Positions 57,334 through 64,000 of a DNA stretch of 64,000 bases are shown here, piece after piece (position 1 is the stretch's first letter; the number at the start of each line of letters is the position of its first letter). Below the pieces are notes generated by a model. The model saw nothing but the letters and a program-made list of their open reading frames with translations, was not told the DNA's origin and did not search any database. This DNA comes from Pseudomonadota bacterium (GTDB taxonomy: Bacteria; Desulfobacterota; Desulfarculia; Desulfarculales; Desulfarculaceae). The DNA lies in the NCBI GenBank assembly GCA_018902755.1, contig JAHIQI010000050.1, positions 120,375 through 184,374 of the forward strand, written 5' to 3'. Both the position numbers and the translations under genes were made by a program.

Positions 57334-59118
57334 CTAACCCACGTCTTTGGGCAGAGGGGTGCGGGGAGCCAGCACCTGGGAGAAATGCTTGCCCAACTCA
57401 TCATCCATGAAGCGGCCCACCTCGGTGGCGGTGGCGTAGCCCAGGGCCTGATCGGCCAGGCCCGCCCACTCCCCGGCCGAGGCCAGGCGCAGCACCTGCT
57501 TCACCCGGGGGATGGCCAGGGGGTTCATGGACAGCGAATCCAGGCCAAGGCCCAATAGCAGGGGCACGTCGCGGGCGTCGCCGGCCATCTCGCCGCACAT
57601 GCCCACGGGGATGCCCGCGCCGTGGGCGGCGGTGACCACCTGGCGCACCATCCTGAGCACCGCCGGGTGCAAAGGCTGGTACAGATGGGCCACGAACTCG
57701 TTCACCCGGTCGATGGCCAGGGTGTACTGGATCAGGTCGTTGGTGCCGATGGAGAAGAAGTCGGCGTGCTGGGCCAAAAGGTCGGCCACGGCCACCGCCG
57801 AGGGCACCTCGATCATGATGCCCACCTTGAGGTCGGGATTAAAGGGGATGCCTTGAACGGCAAGTTCCCGCTTGACGTCTTCGAGCATCTGACGGGCCTG
57901 CAACAGCTCGCCCACCCCGGAGATGAGCGGGAACATCACCCTCACCTCGCCGTGCACCGAAGCGCGCAGGATGGCCCGCAGCTGAGTGCGGAACAGGGCG
58001 GGCTCCTTGAGGCAGTAGCGGATGGCCCGAAGCCCCAGGGCCGGGTTGATCTCCGGGGCCAGCTCCAGGGAGCTGGCGAACTTGTCCCCGCCGATATCCA
58101 GGGTGCGGATGTTCACCGGCCGCCCATCCAGGCGTTGGGCCACGGCGGCGAAGTTGGCGAAAAGCTCCTCCTCGGTGGGCAGGGTCTTCTGGCTCACATA
58201 GAGGAACTCGGTGCGGAACAGCCCCACCGCCTCGGCCCCGTAGGTCAGCGCGGTGCCCACCTCCTCGGCCAGCTCGATGTTGGCCCCCACCTCCAGGCGG
58301 CGCCCGTCCAGCGTGGCCGCGGGCAGGTGAGCCTGGGCCAAAATCTCTTGGGCGTATATCTCGTAGGCTTCCTGCTTGTCCCGGTAATCGTGCAGGGTCT
58401 CCTCTTCGGGATGCACGATTATGGTGCCGTTGGAGCCGTCCACGATGACGAAATCGCCGCTGGTCACCTCGGCGCTCACCCGCTCCAGGCCCACCACCGC
58501 GGGGATGGCCTTGGCCTGGGCCATGATGGCCGTGTGGCTGGTGGGTCCGCCCATGTCGGTGACGAAACCCATGATCCAGCCCAGATCCATCTGGGTGGTC
58601 TCGGCCGGGCTCAGGTCGTGGGCCACCACCACCACCTTCTCGCGGATGGTGGACAGCTCGATGCCGTTGTTGCCCGAAAGATGCCTAAGCACCTGCCCGG
58701 CCACGTATTCCACGTCCGAGGAGCGGGAGCGGATGTAGTTGTCCTTGACCTTTTCGAAGATGCCCTTGGCCTCGGCCTCGGCCAGGCCCAGGGCCCACTC
58801 GGCGTTGATGCGCTGGGAGCGGATCAGCTCCTCGGAGCGCTGGGAGATCATTTTGTCGCCCAGGATGCCCAGGTGGGCCTCGATGATGTAGGCGTAGTCG
58901 GCCAGATCCGGCCCCAGTTCGGCCTTGGCCGCGTTGAGCTCGTTTTGGGCCGCGCCCACCGCCGCCCGGAAGCGCTCCACCTCCCGATCCACCTGATCCT
59001 CGGCCAGGGGCCGGTAGGGAACCTGTACCGGGCTGCGGCTGACCACCAGGGCCCGCCCGATGGCGATGCCCGGGCTAGCGCCAACCCCGCGCATTATTTT
59101 TTCGGCGCTGGAACTCAA
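57334..59118 (-). CDS. ptsI: Phosphoenolpyruvate-protein phosphotransferase (PTS enzyme I)
   Basis: A 594-residue enzyme I that moves phosphate from PEP to HPr. The N-terminal swivelling domain has RGVGASPGIAIGRALV and the phosphorylated histidine in GGPTSHTAIMAQAKAIPAVVG. The PEP-binding C-terminal domain has LFRTEFLYVSQKTLPTEEELFANF, TLDIGGDKFASSL and GMCGEMAGD near 515. The TTG start overlaps the TGA of the RsmI-HPr gene (TTGA) with GGAGAGGG just upstream, so the two partners are made together. No EIIA, EIIB or EIIC gene is in the window; PTS use may be regulatory rather than for sugar uptake. Confidence 0.93.
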   Translation of the reverse strand: MSSSAEKIMRGVGASPGIAIGRALVVSRSPVQVPYRPLAEDQVDREVERFRAAVGAAQNELNAAKAELGPDLADYAYIIEAHLGILGDKMISQRSEELIRSQRINAEWALGLAEAEAKGIFEKVKDNYIRSRSSDVEYVAGQVLRHLSGNNGIELSTIREKVVVVAHDLSPAETTQMDLGWIMGFVTDMGGPTSHTAIMAQAKAIPAVVGLERVSAEVTSGDFVIVDGSNGTIIVHPEEETLHDYRDKQEAYEIYAQEILAQAHLPAATLDGRRLEVGANIELAEEVGTALTYGAEAVGLFRTEFLYVSQKTLPTEEELFANFAAVAQRLDGRPVNIRTLDIGGDKFASSLELAPEINPALGLRAIRYCLKEPALFRTQLRAILRASVHGEVRVMFPLISGVGELLQARQMLEDVKRELAVQGIPFNPDLKVGIMIEVPSAVAVADLLAQHADFFSIGTNDLIQYTLAIDRVNEFVAHLYQPLHPAVLRMVRQVVTAAHGAGIPVGMCGEMAGDARDVPLLLGLGLDSLSMNPLAIPRVKQVLRLASAGEWAGLADQALGYATATEVGRFMDDELGKHFSQVLAPRTPLPKDVG

Positions 59119-60266
59119 CGGCCCTCTCCAAACAATCCCGCGAACAGCTTATCCAAGGCGTTCAAGGCGTCCATGGCCTGGGGGCCCTCGGCCCGCGCGG
59201 TGACCAGGCTTCCCTTGGGCGCGTCCAGGCCCAGGATGGAGAGCACGCTGGAGGCGTCGGCCTCCTCGCCGCCCTTGCTCAAGACCACCTCGCAGTCGAA
59301 CCTGCCCACCGCCTCGGTGATCTTGGCCGCCGCCCTGGCGTGCAGGCCCAAGCTGTTGGCCACCAGGAGCTGGCGTTCCTGTGGTTCTTCCTCGCTGGTA
59401 TCTCCGTGGATCACTGCCTCGTCCCCGTCTTGCTGCGCTTGGTCCCGGCTGGCCAGGATGATCTGATAAACCTCTTCGCGGCCCAGTCCCGTGGCCCCGG
59501 CCACTTGCTTGGCCAGGGCGCTGGGTTTCAACTCCCCGGCGGCCAGGCCCTCTTGCACCAGGCGGTGCACCTCATCCGGGTCGGCCTCCTGGGCGTCCCC
59601 CGGCCCGATGACCAGGGTTATCTCGCCCCGGAGCTTGTCCGGGTCCAGACGCCCCGCCAGCTCGGCGCAGGTGGTGCGCAAAATCTCCTCGTGCAGCTTG
59701 GTCAGCTCCCGGCAGAGCACCACCTGCCGCCCGCCCAAAACCTCGCCCAAATCCTTGGCCGTATCGGCCATGCGGTGGGGGGCCTCGTAGGCCACCAGGC
59801 TCCAGCCGCCGGCCCCGGCCTGCTCCAGCAGGCGCTTGCGCGCGCCGGACTTGGCGGGCAAAAAGCCCAGGAACACCAAGGGCGCCTGTTTTATCCCGGC
59901 CACGGACAAGGCCGCGGCCAGGGCGCTGGGCCCGGCCACCGGGCTTATGCGGTGGCCCAGCTTGGCCACCTCTTCCACCACCGCCTGGCCCGGGTCGCTG
60001 AGCCCCGGCGTGCCGGCGTCGCTGATCAGGGCCACGTCCTTGCCCTCGCCCAGGGCCTCCAGGACCTTGGCCGCGGCCTGGCGGCGGTTGGCCTCCCTAC
60101 AGGAGATGAGCCACTTGCCGCTCAGGCCCAAATGGGCCAAAAGCTTCTTGGCCCGCCCCACGCTCTCGGCGGCCACCACCGGCGATTCGGCCAGCACCCG
60201 CGCCGCTCGAGGGCTCAGGTCCTCCAGGTTGCCGATGGGCGTAGCCACCACGAACAGCGTGGCCAT
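59115..60266 (-). CDS. Fusion of RsmI (16S rRNA cytidine-1402 2'-O-methyltransferase) and HPr phosphocarrier
   Basis: A 383-residue fusion in one continuous frame. Residues 1-275 are a full RsmI: ATPIGNLEDLSPRA, ISDAGTPGLSDPG, the GFLPAK segment, YEAPHRMADT, RELTKLHEEI and LGREEVYQIIL at its usual end. An acidic linker (about 275-297) joins an HPr domain with NSLGLHARAAAKI (active-site H309), S340 at exactly the HPr Ser46 spacing, and ALNALDKL at the end. RsmI methylates C1402 of 16S rRNA; HPr receives phosphate from enzyme I, encoded next with a TTGA overlap. The ATG at 60266 has GGGGGA upstream; 30 in-frame codons before it are not used. Confidence 0.92.
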   Translation of the reverse strand: MATLFVVATPIGNLEDLSPRAARVLAESPVVAAESVGRAKKLLAHLGLSGKWLISCREANRRQAAAKVLEALGEGKDVALISDAGTPGLSDPGQAVVEEVAKLGHRISPVAGPSALAAALSVAGIKQAPLVFLGFLPAKSGARKRLLEQAGAGGWSLVAYEAPHRMADTAKDLGEVLGGRQVVLCRELTKLHEEILRTTCAELAGRLDPDKLRGEITLVIGPGDAQEADPDEVHRLVQEGLAAGELKPSALAKQVAGATGLGREEVYQIILASRDQAQQDGDEAVIHGDTSEEEPQERQLLVANSLGLHARAAAKITEAVGRFDCEVVLSKGGEEADASSVLSILGLDAPKGSLVTARAEGPQAMDALNALDKLFAGLFGEGR

Positions 60267-60268
60267 AA

Positions 60269-60637
60269 TCAGTCCCCCAGCCGAAACGCGTCGGGCAGGT
60301 GACGCAACTTCGGCGGCCCGGAGCCCATGTCCACCGCCACCACATCGAATCGGCAAGGCGGGGGGGGCGGGCCCAATTCGGCCAGGTAGGCCGCCGCCGC
60401 CTGGCCCAGGCGCTCTTGCTTGCGCCGGTCCACCATTTCCTCGGCCCGGCCGAAGCCCGCATCGCTACGGGCCTTGACCTCCACGAAAACCAGGGTGGGC
60501 CCGTCCCAGGCCACCAAGTCCAACTCGCCGCCCAGGGTGCGCTTGCGCGTGGCCACCACCTGGTAACCGCCCCGCTCCAAGTGGGCCTTGGCCAAAGCCT
60601 CGGCCTCGCGCCCCCTGGCCTCGCCCAGCCTAGCCAA
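60269..60637 (-). CDS. yraN: YraN/UPF0102-family nuclease-like protein
   Basis: A 122-residue protein from the TTG at 60637, giving the normal family length; the longer open frame from 60757 only shadows rnhB. It has LGEARGREAEALAKAHLERGGYQVVATRKRT, then the endonuclease-like GGELDLVAWDGPTLVFVEVKARSDAGFG (Asp and Glu-x-Lys of the PD-(D/E)xK fold). The YraN function is unclear; the fold is like Holliday-junction resolvases. It overlaps rnhB by 8 nt and ends 2 nt before rsmI, the common rnhB-yraN arrangement. Confidence 0.85.
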   Translation of the reverse strand: MARLGEARGREAEALAKAHLERGGYQVVATRKRTLGGELDLVAWDGPTLVFVEVKARSDAGFGRAEEMVDRRKQERLGQAAAAYLAELGPPPPPCRFDVVAVDMGSGPPKLRHLPDAFRLGD

Positions 60638-61268
60638 GGCCCAGACCCAATTGGCGCTGGGCCACCGGGGCGTAAGAGCGCCGGTGCAGGGGGCAGGGGC
60701 CGCACTCCACCAGGGCCCGGCGGTGTTCTTCGGTGCCGTAGCCCTTGTTGGAGGCAAAATTATACTGCGGCCAAATCCAGTGCATGGCCTGCATCACCGC
60801 GTCGCGCTCCACCTTGGCCAGGATGGAGGCCGCGGCCACCGCCGTGCAGGAGCCGTCGCCGCCCACCACCGCCTCCTGGGGCAAGTCCATATCCAAAACA
60901 AAGCGCCCATCCACCAGCAAATAGTCCGGTGAGGGCGCTAGGGTGTTCACTGCCCGCCGCATGGCCAAAAGGCTGGCCCGGTGGATGTTGATGCGGTCGA
61001 TCTCCTGGGGCGAGGCGGCGGCCACCGCCCAAGCCAGGGCTTCACGCTTGATGGCCGCCGACAGGGTGCGCCGCCTCCGGTGGTCTAGGCGCTTGGAGTC
61101 GTTCACACCCTGGACACTCCACTGCGGCGGCAAGATGACCGCCGCAGCCACCACCGGCCCCGCCAGGGGGCCGCGCCCCACCTCATCCACCCCGGCCACT
61201 AGACGGTACCCGGAGCGCGACAACAGGCGCTCCCGGGTTCGGCTTGGGCCGGCGGGAGAGGCGGACAT
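60630..61268 (-). CDS. rnhB: Ribonuclease HII
   Basis: A 212-residue RNase HII that removes RNA from RNA-DNA hybrids. The catalytic acids lie in VAGVDEVGRGPLAGPV (near 23-38) and LVDGRFVLD (near 117); GGDGSCTAVAAASILAKVERD and NFASNKGYGTEEHRRAL complete the site. It follows rplS by 2 nt, and its end overlaps yraN by 8 nt. Normal length and no oddities. Confidence 0.94.
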   Translation of the reverse strand: MSASPAGPSRTRERLLSRSGYRLVAGVDEVGRGPLAGPVVAAAVILPPQWSVQGVNDSKRLDHRRRRTLSAAIKREALAWAVAAASPQEIDRINIHRASLLAMRRAVNTLAPSPDYLLVDGRFVLDMDLPQEAVVGGDGSCTAVAAASILAKVERDAVMQAMHWIWPQYNFASNKGYGTEEHRRALVECGPCPLHRRSYAPVAQRQLGLGLG

Positions 61269-61270
61269 TC

Positions 61271-61618
61271 CTACCTCCGGGAGGCCTCCTTGATGCGGGC
61301 GGCTTTGCCCCTGAGGCCACGCAGGTAGTAGATGCGCCCTTGGCGCACCTTGCCCCGGGTGACGATTTCCACCCGGTCCACCACCGGCGAGTTGAGCGGG
61401 AAGATGCGCTCCACGCCCACGCCGTAGGAGATTTTGCGCACGGTGAAGGTGGCTCCGGGCCCGTGGCCGCGGCGGCGAAGCACCACGCCCTCGAACATCT
61501 GGACGCGTTCCTTCTCGCCCTCTTTGATGCGCACATGCACCTTTACGGTATCACCGGCGCGGAACTGGGGTATGTCGACCCTGACTTGTTCCCGCGCGAT
61601 AAGCTCTATGGGATCCAT
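61271..61618 (-). CDS. rplS: 50S ribosomal protein L19
   Basis: A 115-residue protein with VHVRIKEGEKERVQMFEGVVLRRRGHGPGATFTVRK and the RRAKLYYLRGLRGKAARI-like C-terminus (here GRIYYLRGLRGKAARIKE). AGGAGG lies 8 nt before the ATG. It lies at the 30S-50S interface. It sits between trmD (84-nt gap) and rnhB, as in the common trmD-rplS-rnhB order. Confidence 0.96.
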   Translation of the reverse strand: MDPIELIAREQVRVDIPQFRAGDTVKVHVRIKEGEKERVQMFEGVVLRRRGHGPGATFTVRKISYGVGVERIFPLNSPVVDRVEIVTRGKVRQGRIYYLRGLRGKAARIKEASRR

Positions 61619-61702
61619 CTGTAAAAACCTCCTGGGAAGCCTCGCCGGCCGTAGAATCCGACCGGGTGCGTATTTTACCCTAAATTCCTGTCTTTGCCAG
61701 CC

Positions 61703-62449
61703 CTATCCTGGTTCGGCCCCATCCGTCTCGCCCCGTAACTCGGCCAGGAGCTTGTGGTCCTCGGGGCTCAGGGGAGCCTTTTCCAAAAGCTCGGGGCGTT
61801 TGTTCAAAGTACGCCTCAACGACTCCTTGCGCCGCCAGCGCTCGATGGCCCCGTGGTTGCCGCTGGTGAGCACCTCGGGAACCCCCAAGCCCCTGAATTC
61901 AGGGGGCCTGGTGTAGTGGGGATGCTCCAGCAAGCCATCGCTGAAGCTGTCCGCCGCCGCCGAGCACTCCCCCCCCAACACGCCGGGGATGAGCCGGCTC
62001 ACCGCGTCCACCACGGCCAGGGCGGGCAGCTCTCCTCCGCTGAGCACGAAATCGCCCAGGGAAAGCTCCTGGTCCACCGCCAACTTGCGCACCCGCTCGT
62101 CGATGCCCTCGTAGCGCCCGCAGATGATGACCAGGCGCTCCAGCCCGGCCAACTCGGCAGCCATCTCCTGATCGAAAGGCCGACCCTGGGGGGCCATCAA
62201 CACGATGCGCGGTCGGGGATTGCCCGGCAGGCTCTCCAGAGCCGCCACCAATGGCTCCACCTTCATGACCATGCCGTTGCCCCCGCCGTAGGGGGCGTCG
62301 TCCACCGTGCGGTGGCGGTCGAAGGCGAACTCGCGGATGTTGGTCATCCGCACCTCGATGAGCCCGGCCTTCTGGGCCCGGCCCAGGATGGAGGCCTTGA
62401 CATAGGCCGCGCAGACCTCGGGCAGGAGGGTGAGGATGTCGAATATCAT
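61703..62449 (-). CDS. trmD: tRNA (guanine-N1)-methyltransferase TrmD
   Basis: A 248-residue SPOUT enzyme that makes m1G37 in tRNA. Key segments are IFDILTLLPEVC at the start, PYGGGNGMVMK, APQGRPFDQEMAAELAG, IICGRYEGIDERV and GDFVLSGGELPALAVVDAVSRLIPGVLG (the knotted SAM site). The start is the ATG at 62449, with AGGAGGA just upstream, overlapping the rimM TGA (ATGA). The frame's earlier ATG at 62464 lies inside the ribosome site region and is not used. Confidence 0.95.
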   Translation of the reverse strand: MIFDILTLLPEVCAAYVKASILGRAQKAGLIEVRMTNIREFAFDRHRTVDDAPYGGGNGMVMKVEPLVAALESLPGNPRPRIVLMAPQGRPFDQEMAAELAGLERLVIICGRYEGIDERVRKLAVDQELSLGDFVLSGGELPALAVVDAVSRLIPGVLGGECSAAADSFSDGLLEHPHYTRPPEFRGLGVPEVLTSGNHGAIERWRRKESLRRTLNKRPELLEKAPLSPEDHKLLAELRGETDGAEPG

Positions 62450-62988
62450 TCCTCCTCCTCCCAACCCTGGGCCTCCAGCAAACCGGGCGGGAGGTCCACG
62501 ACCACCCTGCCCTGTTCCGGGGCTATCTCCTTGACGATGTCGTCCACCACCGGCACCAGCAGATCCGGCTTGCCCGGCGCGCGCACCACCAACAGCTCCT
62601 GGGCCCCGGCGTCGGTGACCCGCTTCACCCGGCCCAGCAGTTGCCCCTCGGCGGTGAACACCTCGGCCCCCTCGAGCTGGAACCAGTAGTACTCATCCTC
62701 GCCCAGGGGATCCAGATCCTCAGCGCGCAGATACACCCAGGCCCCGCCCAGGGCGGCGGCCTGTTCGCGGGTGGCGATCTCCTTCAGGCGCAACAAAAGG
62801 CGGCCGCTGTGGCGGCGCGCCCCAAGTACGTTCAGCGGCTTGGCCGCGCCGGGCTCGGGCCCGGCGTAAATGAGATCAACCCGCTGAAATATGCCGTCGT
62901 CCTGGGCGAAGGAAGTCAGCTTCACCTCGCCCTTGATCCCGAAGGCCCCCGCCGCCCGACCCATCAGAACCAGGTCGGGAAGGGCCAT
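62446..62988 (-). CDS. rimM: Ribosome maturation factor RimM
   Basis: A 180-residue 30S assembly factor. The N-terminal RimM domain has LVLMGRAAGAFGIKGEVKLTSF, and the C-terminal PRC barrel has EYYWFQLEGAEVFTAEGQLLGRVKRVTDAGAQELLVV. It ends with an acidic EEEE tail whose stop overlaps trmD. It follows khpA by 2 nt. Normal family length. Confidence 0.93.
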   Translation of the reverse strand: MALPDLVLMGRAAGAFGIKGEVKLTSFAQDDGIFQRVDLIYAGPEPGAAKPLNVLGARRHSGRLLLRLKEIATREQAAALGGAWVYLRAEDLDPLGEDEYYWFQLEGAEVFTAEGQLLGRVKRVTDAGAQELLVVRAPGKPDLLVPVVDDIVKEIAPEQGRVVVDLPPGLLEAQGWEEEE

Positions 62989-62990
62989 GG

Positions 62991-63221
62991 CTACTCGATA
63001 ATTTCCAGCACCGAACGCTTGCGAATCTTGGTGGAAGCGGCGCTTAAAATGGTGCGCATGGCCCGGGCGGTGCGGCCCTGTTTGCCGATCACCTTGCCCA
63101 AATCCTCTTTGGCCACCTTGAGCTCTATCACCGAAGTTTGTTCACCCTCGATTTCATTTACCGAAACCTGATCCGGGTTGTCCACCAAAGCTTGGGCAAT
63201 ATACCTGATGAGCTCCTTCAT
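62991..63221 (-). CDS. khpA: KH-domain RNA-binding protein KhpA
   Basis: A 76-residue KH-domain protein with the GxxG loop in VIGKQGRTARAMRTIL (near 44-59) and ELIRYIAQALVDNPD at the N-terminus. GGAGGTG lies 6 nt before the ATG. KhpA binds many RNAs and in some bacteria affects cell elongation and translation. Its place between rpsP and rimM is the usual one. Confidence 0.92.
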   Translation of the reverse strand: MKELIRYIAQALVDNPDQVSVNEIEGEQTSVIELKVAKEDLGKVIGKQGRTARAMRTILSAASTKIRKRSVLEIIE

Positions 63222-63284
63222 TGAGCACCTCCACCGTAGCGAGAGAGCAAAATCACATCAACCGCTTCAGGACCACGGCCCTGC

Positions 63285-63566
63285 TCAGGATTGAGCCGCG
63301 GCGGCCTCTCCCTCACCGGCCTGGGCGAACATACCCTGGGCCTTGAGCAAGTTGAAAACGGTGTCCGAAGGGGTTGCGCCCCTGTCCAGCCACATCTGCA
63401 GGCGCTCACCGTCCACCTTCAACTGGGCGGGATCCTGGAGAGGATCGTAGGTGCCCAAAACCTCGAGGAACTTACCGTCGCGCGGGGCCTCGGAGTCGGC
63501 GGCCACGATACGGTAAAAAGGTTTTTTCTTGGCGCCCTTGCGGGTCAGTCTGATTCTCACTGCCAT
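63285..63566 (-). CDS. rpsP: 30S ribosomal protein S16
   Basis: A 93-residue protein starting AVRIRLTRKGAKKKPFYRIVAADSEAPRDGKFLEVLGTYDPL, the S16 signature, followed by VWLDRGATPSDTVFNLLK-type residues (here MWLDRGATPSDTVFNLLKAQG) and an Ala-rich tail. It lies between ffh and khpA. S16 is needed for 30S assembly. It has a moderate ribosome site (GGAAAGAA). Confidence 0.95.
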   Translation of the reverse strand: MAVRIRLTRKGAKKKPFYRIVAADSEAPRDGKFLEVLGTYDPLQDPAQLKVDGERLQMWLDRGATPSDTVFNLLKAQGMFAQAGEGEAAAAQS

Positions 63567-63625
63567 GATTGTTCTTTCCGCTTATCTGTCTATAAGCCAT
63601 TATCAACGCGAGAGTGCCTCGCTGT

Positions 63626-64000
63626 CTACCGCATGGCCCCCATTAGGCGGGCCAGTTGCTTCTTCTTGCCGCCCATCTTCGCCATGCCCTTCATCATCTT
63701 GCGGGCCTGGGTGAAGTTTTTGAGCAGCCGGTTCACCTCGGACACCGAGGTGCCCGACCCCCGGGCAATGCGCTTGCGCCGGGAGGAATTGATGATCTGG
63801 TGGTTGCCGCGCTCGCCCGGGGTCATGGAGTTTATGATGGCCTCGGTGCGCTTCAACTCTTTTTCGTCGGGCTGAAGGTTCTTCATCCCCTTCAGCTTGC
63901 CCGCTCCGGGCAGCATGGAAAGCAGGCCGTCCAGCGAGCCCATCTTCTTCAGCTGCTGAAGCTGGTCCTTGAAATCGTCCAGGGTGAAGTTGTCGGTGGC
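63626..64000 (-). CDS. ffh: Signal recognition particle protein Ffh (3' end only)
   Basis: The last 124 codons of ffh; the gene enters from the right edge of the window. The M domain is recognisable: FTLDDFKDQLQQLKKMG, LLSMLPGAGKLKGM, IINSMTPGERGNHQIINSSRRKRIARGSGTSVSEVNRLLKNFTQARKMMKGM (the SRP RNA-binding helix-turn-helix). Ffh binds signal sequences and 4.5S RNA. It is the first visible gene of the ffh-rpsP-khpA-rimM-trmD-rplS series. Confidence 0.95.
   Translation of the reverse strand, partial: ATDNFTLDDFKDQLQQLKKMGSLDGLLSMLPGAGKLKGMKNLQPDEKELKRTEAIINSMTPGERGNHQIINSSRRKRIARGSGTSVSEVNRLLKNFTQARKMMKGMAKMGGKKKQLARLMGAMR

Noticed and set aside
57622..59466. A 614-codon plus-strand open frame
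   Set aside because: An antisense shadow of ptsI, whose sense protein has all enzyme I motifs.
1..64000. CRISPR array, tRNA or rRNA genes, prophage or transposase genes
   Set aside because: No regularly spaced repeats, no tRNA-like cloverleaf with a CCA end, and no integrase or transposase motifs were seen in any frame.

Overview
The window is 64 kb of very GC-rich, gene-dense bacterial DNA. It has short intergenic gaps, many ATGA start/stop overlaps and many GTG or TTG starts. The Desulfobacterota-like gene set (a DUF39 homocysteine-synthesis protein next to a NIL-domain ferredoxin, an MnmA/Rrf2 pair, and many membrane glycosyltransferases) suggests a strictly anaerobic 'deltaproteobacterium', perhaps close to Desulfarculales. 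That placement is inference from gene content; no rRNA or tRNA gene was seen.

About 53 kb (positions 545-53485) is one large surface-glycan island made of several operons. Positions 545-9635 form a single minus-strand operon: FAD glycerol-3-phosphate dehydrogenase, two methyltransferases, an SDR epimerase, a DUF457 membrane protein and four glycosyltransferases. It is driven by a near-leaderless promoter and closed by a terminator in front of a truncated trkA. Positions 9703-24140 hold large GT-C membrane glycosyltransferases, a YfhO-type protein, a dolichol-phosphate-mannose-synthase-like enzyme and the first YbhN/LPG-synthase-like flippase. Positions 24137-32415 contain a second lipid-sugar synthase, a second flippase, a GalE-like epimerase, and a route from sedoheptulose 7-phosphate to an activated heptose: a transaldolase-like aldolase, SIS isomerase, GHMP kinase and HAD phosphatase on one strand, and an HddC-like nucleotidyltransferase with a UGM-like flavoprotein on the other. 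Positions 32595-43967 carry a further GT-C enzyme, a DUF362 protein, a group made of an asparagine synthetase, acetyltransferase, methyltransferase, flippase and beta-propeller protein, a fourth flippase and a secreted DUF4412-like protein. Positions 44160-53485 hold three very large GT-C or YfhO-like proteins with C-terminal beta-sandwich or TPR modules.

The last 10.5 kb is housekeeping on the minus strand. One operon, mnmA - Rrf2 regulator - DUF39 - NIL ferredoxin (53534-56656), has a consensus promoter and links tRNA thiolation, Fe-S sensing and sulfur assimilation. The other runs ffh - rpsP - khpA - rimM - trmD - rplS - rnhB - yraN - rsmI - ptsI - smpB (56869 to the window end). In it, the 16S rRNA methyltransferase RsmI is fused in frame to a complete HPr phosphocarrier domain and is translationally coupled to PTS enzyme I.

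The most unusual features are: (1) the RsmI-HPr fusion; (2) a 226-bp element with 20-bp terminal inverted repeats whose left end contains the galE stop codon and whose right end abuts the hddC start; (3) a related structured repeat on the other side of the hddC operon whose outer stem pairs fully only as plus-strand RNA; (4) a GT-C paralogue that has lost its acidic catalytic-type motif; and (5) four YbhN-like flippase paralogues within 23 kb.
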